Assembly: GCA_963576785.1 (NCBI GenBank)
Contig: OY756142.1
Coordinates: forward strand, 124,001 to 188,000
Direction of reading: 5' to 3'
Origin: Chlorophyllum brunneum
Taxonomy: Eukaryota; Basidiomycota; Agaricomycetes; Agaricales; Agaricaceae
Length of the DNA: 64,000 bases
Position numbers and translations under genes: made by a program. Of the stretch, positions 56,747-64,000 are shown piece after piece. The stretch's first letter is position 1; each line of letters starts with the position of its first letter. Under the pieces are notes generated by a model, which was not told the origin of the DNA, did no database searches, and saw only the letters and a list, made by a program, of their open reading frames with translations.

Positions 56747-58828
56747 ATGGTGACAGAGTCGATAGATTGGCTAATAGGCGCCAACAAAAACAGCAGTAGT
56801 CTATATGTAAAGGACCTGCCGAAAGGCAGGTACGCTTTCTTGGGAAACGTGACAAGTCACGAGATTAGAATAAGCAACTCCCAGCGAGACTATGTAGGCT
56901 CCCTCGTCCACCTCATTCGCGTTCGACTCGACAGAAATCCCCTAGACGATGTTCCTTTATATTTGAAAAGAAACAAGATGCCAGCCGGAAGGAACCTCCC
57001 TATCGGCCAACCTCTCAGCCAACTGCGAAAACCCCAATTGGTGAACCTCGCACAGGAACTGAACATTGAGGTCGCAGACCGTAGTACCGTCATCAACCTC
57101 CGACGGGCGATTAAATGCCATTTTCAGGATAATCCCGAGATGGTGGAGGACCCCCAGTACCAAAACCTTTTTCCACACCCTAGACGCAACGGACCAGTGG
57201 ACCAAGCTGGACAGAACGAAGGCGTACTAAACAACGAACCGCCCGAACTCGGACCAGGTATGGAAAGGGACGAACACGACCATAGGGGACAAAATCAACA
57301 GCAGGATATTCCAGCACCACAGCTACCCCTACCGGCACCTGCAAGCAACCGAAGCCAGTCCCACCAACCCTCTTGGTACGGAATAGGACGCGATCAAAGC
57401 CAGGCCGACGAAGCGGGCATCAACAACCCCTTCCCCTTTCAACATGTCCCTCGTCTGACATCGGTGGACAATCGGAGCCAACAACTGTACGATCGTTCCT
57501 CCGTCATAGGTGAGTCAATGTTACTCCACAATCTCGTCGATGTCCAAGGGAACAATACTCCCGGACAAACTTTTCCTCTTCCACTATTCACTGCATTCGA
57601 GCGTGAAAGCCAGTGGCACCATGCCAGCAGGCTGGGGATAACTGTTCACTTTGAACATGACCATTATTGCTACCATTGGACATTGGACATCAGACACCAG
57701 ACTCATTGGACATTATATCATGACCCATTGGACATTATATCTGGATTCATTGGACACTACACATACAATACCACTGATTCCTTGCTACTTTGACATGTCA
57801 TTACACATCCACCACTCTCCGACACAATTCAAAGTATAGAATATCCATTTAATACTTATCCTCTAGATCCCCCATTTATCCGAGACCCATTTGAGGAATG
57901 CTTGGTTTATTCTGCACATCCCCCAGCACAACAGGAAGGCCAACAAGGTCAACCAGGGATCATACTAGGAATGGAAGGCAACGTGATCCCCTTCCACATC
58001 CCTGACCCAATCCGCCGAAAATTCAAGGTCAGGAACTGGACCTCACATGTCCCACTCAACTTCCTAACTGATAGATACTGCTCCACTGGGAGCTCATCCA
58101 GAGCTCTAGAGAAGTGGTATTCATTTGACAAAGTTGGAGGGTCCATCTTCCCGGTAGAACGGATACTCCCAGATAAGGAAGAATACAGATTAAACTTTGA
58201 CAAATGGTAATAGGCTTGGTCCTGCTTACTCTTCTTGTTGATTGAATACATTCCCAATATATATGACTACTGGAAAGTGCACTATGAGCAAATTCTCCTC
58301 AGCCCAACCTGAGTATTAAACTGGAACACATGGTTTACCTATGACATCAAGTTAAGAAAGCAATCAATCCACAAAGGGATCAACCTGCAGGTCCTCAGCC
58401 AAACTGTTTGGACCATGGCAAAGTCAAAAGCCTGTAAGGTTTGTTTAATGAGGAGTATTGAAGAACAGATAAAATTCTCTACTCCGAGAGCCTCCAATCA
58501 CCCAAACAACCAACAAGGCTTGTTGTTTCTGTGGCCCTTTCAGGGCAAAACAGGGAAGAAATCAGGGAGATACTTTATTTGTGGAGACAGATCAGGTCAC
58601 CACTTTAGGAAGACCTGTACTGTGACATGTCTCATCAACAGAAAACCATGTATCCTCCTCATATACATGAGTGACAGGAAGTGGAGAGATGTCCAAGGAA
58701 ACACTCTTTGCTTCAGGTGGAATGGTATCAAGGACTGTAGGTTTGGAACCCTGTGCAATCATGGAAAACATATTTGTTCCTTATGTGCACAACCAGAACA
58801 TGGAGCACAAACCTGCAATTCTCTATGA
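56747..58828 (+). pseudogene. DIRS-like element gag (SAP domain plus Cys/His fingers), broken
   Basis: All coding parts lie in one reading frame, starting MVTESIDWLIGANKNSS. A SAP-like helix pair (LRKPQLVNLAQELNIEV, then LRRAIKCHF) lies at about residues 95-130. A Pro/Gln-rich linker is followed by the block NVIPFHIPDPIRRKFKVRNW and PLNFLTDRYCSTGSS. The C-terminal Cys/His part has FICGDRSGHHFRKTC, then CFRWNGIKDCRFGTLCNH and CSLCAQPEHGAQTC, as in many fungal retroelement gag proteins. Stops at 57791-57793 and 58208-58213, and a TGA at about 58315, interrupt it. The first break follows a short tandem repeat at 57674-57756. It overlaps the pol frame at 58671-58828. Confidence 0.7.
57674..57756 (+). 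repeat. Short tandem repeat of a CATTGGACA-centred unit
   Basis: The word cattggaca occurs five times within about 80 bp (starts near 57674, 57681, 57714, 57726 and 57748), with attatat after several copies. It lies inside the gag frame just before its first stop and marks the passage from CpG-rich to CpG-poor sequence. Confidence 0.75.
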
Positions 58829-61568
58829 ATTGCTCCCAGTGCTCACCCCGCTTATCGTGGATACTTGGGAACATGAACTCCAGTTATTAAACCTATATGA
58901 TAGATTTTCCAATGTACCATCAAGTCTCAGAAATGGTTTTAACATGGGCATCCAGCCAAAGCCAACAATTACTTACACTCCCCCTAATCATAAATCAGCA
59001 TTACTTAACCCGAACACTATAGAAAATCACATAAGGAAGGAAACCTCTAATGGATGATATACAGGTTCTTTCTTAAGATTATGGCTCAAATTATTAATAG
59101 GCCCATTTTGCTCTTCTCCCCTTGGTACCATCCCAAAATTAGATACTCTCAGTGACTTCAGAATAATCCAGGACCTGTCCTACCCTCAAGATGATCATGT
59201 TCACATGTTTGTCAACTCAGAAATCAATTCCAAACTTTTTCTCTGTGATTTGGGGACATTCACAGAGATCTACAACATTGTCTGAGATGCTCCACTGGGT
59301 ACCCAAGCAGCAACAATGGATGTAGATGCAGCCTTTTGCTGTTGCCCAATCATCCCTCACCAACAATGCCAGTTCATTGTCAGATGGAATAATCTCTACT
59401 ATATAGACCACAATGCACCATTCAGTGCCAGGAGTTCAGGAGATGTTTTTGGCAGATTAGCAGATGCAATAACAGCCATAATTTGAAGACTTACATCATC
59501 AGAATGCAAAAACTAGGTTAATAATTTTCTAATCTTCCAATCTCCCTTACCAAATACAAACATAATACCCCTGTCTTATCCCTTTGATTTCAACGTGATT
59601 CACCAGCTTGCCAACTGTCTAGATTGGCCCTGGAAACCATCAAAAACACACACTTTCTTACATACCTTCCATTATCTTGGTTTTCAATGGGATATAACAC
59701 TTCACACAGTGTCAGTCCTAGCAGAGAAAGCATGTTGATATATCAAGAAAATTGACACATGGATCAACCAAACAAATTTCTTCCGAAAAGAAGCAAAGAC
59801 AGTCTTAGGTACCCTTATACATTGTTTTTTAGCTCTACTGGATGGCCATTCACACCTCCCATCAATCTCATGATTTTCAGTATCTTTCAAGGAAAAACAC
59901 CCCTTTAGTTGGAGATGACCAGGCCAGACAGTTCACTTAGACATCAAATAGTGGATTACAATCCTGTCAGACCCTCATCCTGGTTCCAAGATCCTCCTAG
60001 TTCCCCCAATATCACTTACTGAACTCTGGGTTAATGTGTCAACATTCTTTGGCATTGGTGTTGTCTTAGATGGAAAATGGACTTGGTGGAGACTCTGCTC
60101 AGAATGGGACAAGACCTTAGACCAAAAGATCAGATGGGCAGAAATAATTGCTGTCAAGTGTGGTCTAAGATTAGCAATCCACTCTGGTCACCAAAATACT
60201 CACCTCCACATAAGATCTGACAACCAAGGTGTTATTGGTGCAATTTCAGGAGGATGCTCAAGAAATCCAGAGCACAACTTAGTTCTGTAGAGGATAACAG
60301 CTTTGCTTCATATACACTCAATCCGGATTACCCCACTATATGTGCAATCTGAGATAAATCTTGCAGACAAACCATCCTGAGACATTCCCTTACCAGATCA
60401 CAAATGTCACAATTCAACCTTTCTCTTGACAATGACCTTAGCCAGTGTACTGGATCTATAGATCACACATATGTCACAGTCATACCTACCTCTAATTTTA
60501 CCACAATGTCATGTCCATACTATACTCAAACCTCCAAAAGACTGAGACTAGTCATTACCCCAAATCTATTATACAATACATGGCCAATTCATACTCTACC
60601 TTTCCTATCACCCACATTGATACAGAAGATTCAGACAGTACTTTCACATAGCTGGGCTCCATCAACCAAGAAAGGTTACCAATATACAATACGAAAATAC
60701 AAATTCTGCAATAGAGAGACTATTCCCTCCCCAAAGCACATACTAGCCCAAGAGATTGTATTATGTGCCTTTGCAGCAGAAGATATTGGAAAGGTATCTG
60801 CCTCAACAGTAAGAAAGAGGATAGTAGCAATAAAGGCATGGCATGTAGCAAATAGATGGACTTGGAATGGTAGTGCTCACACATATACTCTAGGGCATCA
60901 ACAATGTGGCACCATCCCCAATGCAGAGGTCAGGTCAAACAGCAGTCAGTGCAAAGATGTTAGAAGTCCTACACTGTTACCTAGACTACAATAACCACAA
61001 AGACACAGCAGTGTTTGCTTGCACATACACAGCATTCTGGGGTCAGTGCCACTTGGGGGAGTTACTCCCAACAACTACTGCAAAACTGACCCAGGATTCC
61101 CTCCCAGACCATTATTCCTTGTGACTCTCCAACCGTAACAAATGAGCATGGGTATTACACCTACCTAAGACCAAGACAAAACAGAATGGCAAGGACATAG
61201 TCCTTGTACGACAAAAGATATGCTCGGACCCCATATCAGCCCTGCAACGACATCTCAAAGTTAACAACACCCCCCGAAGATCCTCACTATTCTGCTATTA
61301 TGATCGGAACATGACAACTACCCTCACCAAAGATGCCTTCCTTGAACGGTGCAACCAAATTTGGACCAGATGCAACTTCCCCCACATAACGGGACACTGC
61401 TTTTGTATTGGGGGGACTACGGAACTACTGCTAGCCAAGGTTCCCCCAGATGTGGTGAAGACCACAGGCCAATGGACCTCAGATGCATTCCTGAGGTACT
61501 GGCGGTCAGTAGAAGACATTGCTCCCCTATACATACAGGATCTCCAACTACCACGCACTCGAGCCTAG
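58671..61568 (+). pseudogene. DIRS-like pol: reverse transcriptase, RNase H and tyrosine recombinase, inactivated
   Basis: The leading part VLTPLIVDTWEHELQLLNLY and GFNMGIQPKPTITYTPPNHK is followed by RT motifs: DFRIIQDLSYPQDD, GTQAATMDVDAAFCCCPI, PHQQCQFIVRWNNLYYIDH and APFSARSSGDVFGRLADAIT. RNase H-like sequence: WAEIIAVKCGLRLAIHSG, THLHIRSDNQGVIGAI, EINLADKPS. The recombinase N-domain (SWAPSTKKGYQYTIRKY, EDIGKVSASTVRKRIVAIKA) is in another frame at 60404-60900, and the catalytic domain (TGHCFCIGGTTELLLAKV, GQWTSDAFLRYWRS) is back in the main frame. At least eight TGA and three TAG codons fall in the main frame. The catalytic H-x-x-R is HCFC, with Cys at 61404-61406 replacing Arg; the nucleophile Tyr (61497-61499) remains. 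Confidence 0.85.
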
Positions 61569-62015
61569 AGACCCAACCGCTTTTGGGGGGTTAACCCTCA
61601 CCTCAAACGTGACGGCTGGGCGTTGGGTGGGCAACCCGTCTACGTCCTCTCCTCGGGCTCACACCCTGGCCAATATCGAAATCTCTCCCTCTTTGAGATT
61701 CCGATCCACCACTCCAAAGATTTTGCACGGTTTGCCTAAGCATTAACTACGAGACGATATGATACAAAATGATAGATTACGTTCCCTTAAGTGTCACCCT
61801 ATCCCAAGATGGATCCGCAATCATTGATGAATGCTCATAAGATACCAGTCCCTCTTTGCACAGCAGTTAGGCTGTGACCTGATCTTAATCGTATTCGACC
61901 ACCATCCCTCGACTAACAAGCTGGCGCAGGTTCATCCAAACCTTCCCTTCACTGCTGAGAAGTCCAGTTTCAGTTGCTCTTTGACACTGATCCATAAACA
62001 CGGCATATATAATTC

Positions 62016-63988
62016 ATGAGATACGCAGGGATGCAGAGAGCTACAGGTGGTCTCTTTGAGGGCGCACGGGAATTCGTGATAAAAGATCCTCGCTTCGTTT
62101 ACAATGCTCACACCACCGACGACTGTAAGTTCGATTTGATTTGGTCGGATTGGTCAACCCCTTGTTGATTTGATGCAAAAACAGTCATGAAAAAGCTCGC
62201 CACCCATACAATCGAGGGAGCAGAGTTCGACTCTTCCAAACGCTTTCCACCTCCTCAATGCCATCCTGGAACACGCAAGACAATCATGGAACGATTGCGA
62301 TTCTGGCTTCGCAACCCATGTCGTACCAGGAGATTGCTGTGGCTTGTCGGCTGTGCTGGAATGGGCAAATCTGCAATAATGCAGACCCTCGCTGAGCTTG
62401 AATCCGATTCGCTACTTCTTGTCACCCTGTTCTTCTCTGCGCTCAGTGGACGCAACGACCCTAACAAAGTCATTATCACTCTCGCTTATCAAATTGCCGT
62501 CAAATGCCTGCCATACCGCGATTTCGTTCGCGAAAAGATGGAAAATAATCCAAAGCTACCCGAAAAATCGATCATTGCGTTATTCAAGGAGCTCATTGTT
62601 GAGCCATTCGCTCAGAGACGTATCTATCGGGAGGGCCCTCCACTCCTGATGATAATCGATGGTCTGGACGAATGCAAAGGCACACGCGAGCAATGTACGA
62701 TCCTTGGACTCATATCGTTCTTCACTATGGCCTATCCGACAGCTCCTATACTCTGGGTAGTTGCCGGTCGCCCAGAGGCTCACATTACAACATTTCTTTC
62801 GCGTTACAAAGTGGCATTAACGTATGACAAAGAAAATGTTGCTGTGGATTCCACAGAGGCTTGTCAGGATGTCGAGCGTTTCCTTCGTATTGGATTCGAG
62901 AGAATTCGAAACGCATATTCGGTCACAGCCCTCTATCCTCGGTGGCCGCTCGAGAGTGATTTCACTAAGGTTGCTGCGGCCAGTTTAGGACATTTTGCCT
63001 ATGCATCCACCGTCATACGGTTCATTGAAGATCCAGTACACCGAAAACCTATAAGCCAATTCCTGAAAGTTCTGGATGTCGTTGACAAGGCTCCTTGCGT
63101 GGACGGCCAAGTGATGGCTCACCTCGATGTACTCTATAAATACATACTCTGTCAGGTCCCTGCTAGTACGCTGCCTGACACAAAGGAGATTTTGTCATTC
63201 ATAGCCCGTCGGCGGTTCCGGGACATGGTATCCTCCTTTGACATCACCTGTAACTGGCTAGGGATAGCACCAGATGTTGGCTACAGTGCGCTTGAATGGC
63301 TCCATTCAGTCCTCGACGTTCCCCACCTGCCGAGGCCGACTAGAAAGCAATCACCTTTCACCATAAATCGTTTGAGGATTACCTTTGCAAGACTAGGAAA
63401 TCGGGCATGCCTTCCGAGACTGAGGAAATGGAGCGAAGCTTACAACGGGCATTGAGGATCCTGAAGGACGTGCCTAGATGTACGTCCATAAATTTGCTTC
63501 GTATCTGGGGTTTTTGTTAATCAGTTGCCAAACTAGCGGAGTCACACGATTCAGAACTGGCATCTGCAAACATTGCTCTCTCTTGGTTGCAATGCTCTGA
63601 GTGGAGAATTATTCAGAGGCGTCTCTATAATACGGCATCGTTGTGCCTGGGACACCTCTCACTGAAGACATTGGACGGCTTCTCCCTCTCTAGTGTCGTC
63701 CATGCTCTGGAAGTGACGGACATACCACTGCCCTGGGCGGGCGGGACCATTTTGAGAGTTTGTTTTGTGAGGACATTCTCCCCCACTCTTAGGTCGGGTC
63801 GACTTATACAAACGTTGGTAATTCAGGATGACCATTCTCCGGTCATGCCAAAACTCAGAGAACATGGAGTCATTCAAGACATGTCAGTCAAAGAGCTTGA
63901 CCCTGACGGGATTGGGTGGAGCAAAATATATGGTTGCCGTCCTGTGGGTAGTAGAGTTAACACTGCTTTGCTGAAAAAAGGCCACTGA
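62016..63988 (+). pseudogene. NLR-type STAND NTPase (NACHT-like), frameshifted
   Basis: The start MRYAGMQRATGGLFEGAREF is followed by an intron (gtaagt...acag) into KRFPPPQCHPGTRKTIMERL. The NTPase has LLWLVGCAGMGKSAIMQTL (Walker A), VTLFFSALSGRNDPNKVI, LLMIIDGLDECKG (Walker B), VVAGRPEAHITTFLS (sensor step) and a helical region. At about 63345 the frame must shift by one base to reach FHHKSFEDYLCKTRKSG, the conserved HKSF motif that follows the NTPase in these mushroom proteins. After another intron (63480-63524) comes KLAESHDSELASANIALSWL, then WRIIQRRLYNTASLCLG, ending LLKKGH at 63988. No WD40, ankyrin or TPR repeats follow, and no N-terminal effector domain is seen. Such proteins are candidate intracellular immune or non-self sensors. 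The frameshift makes it a pseudogene unless it is a sequence error. Confidence 0.8.
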
Positions 63989-64000
63989 TGAGAGTTTTGC

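Larger units (their letters stand above)
56690..61811 (+). mobile_element. Degenerate DIRS-like (tyrosine-recombinase) retrotransposon
   Basis: The region carries, in order on the plus strand, a gag-like frame, a reverse transcriptase, an RNase H-like region and a tyrosine recombinase: the layout of the DIRS order. The right end is fixed near 61811 by homology to the remnant at 3382-3545; the left end is uncertain and lies after the MCD4 stop at 56670. All three enzymatic parts are broken by stops. CpG is nearly absent from about 57540 to 61185 but frequent outside, see findings. Terminal repeats were sought by eye without a clear result. Confidence 0.85.

Noticed and set aside
1..64000. tRNA genes and rRNA
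   Set aside because: Scanning by eye for B-box-like ggttcgaantc steps gave only sites inside coding exons without matching A boxes or cloverleaf arms; a tRNA scan would be needed to exclude them fully.

Overview
The window is nuclear DNA from a filamentous basidiomycete, most likely an Agaricomycete. The evidence is: genes broken by many 45-70 bp GT-AG introns; a class I hydrophobin; several basidiomycete-only heptahelical membrane protein families; a chitin synthase with a myosin motor domain; an NLR-type STAND NTPase with the HKSF motif usual in mushrooms; and a DIRS-like tyrosine-recombinase retroelement. No rRNA, tRNA, CRISPR or bacterial-type feature was recognised. Most gene models were joined by eye from frames, splice signals and family motifs, so exact exon ends are approximate unless stated.

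Layout. 0-5 kb: two paralogous single-pass membrane proteins (one cut by the left edge), a 77-bp perfect palindrome, a heptahelical membrane protein and a small retroelement remnant. 6-11 kb: a long disordered protein with a Cys-rich zinc-binding-like core, then a peroxisomal-type acyl-adenylating enzyme. 11-18.7 kb: gene-poor, with three heptahelical membrane genes or relics, including a tandem duplicate with an internal deletion. 18.9-31.4 kb: a pseudokinase, then class V/VI myosin-motor chitin synthase and coatomer beta' (COPB2) head to head. 31.7-35.3 kb: two small paralogous proteins and the vacuolar effluxer ATG22. 38.4-47.9 kb: an amidase, a hydrophobin with two extra cysteines, two hotdog-fold thioesterases with identical exon phases, and a putatively N-myristoylated NADAR-domain protein. 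48.5-56.7 kb: a CpG-poor membrane gene, a class I histone deacetylase (RPD3/Clr6 type) and the divergent GPI ethanolamine-phosphate transferase MCD4. 56.7-61.8 kb: a dead DIRS-like element whose core is stripped of CpG. 62-64 kb: a frameshifted NLR.

Functionally, the housekeeping islands (CHS, COPB2, ATG22, HDAC, MCD4) serve cell wall, secretion, vacuole and chromatin. The stretches between them hold fast-evolving membrane proteins, duplicates and transposon debris. The most unusual items are the palindrome, the CpG-to-TpG decay signature of the DIRS element with its sharp boundaries, the predicted membrane-anchored NADAR protein, the pseudokinase and the paired SYGLKP microproteins.
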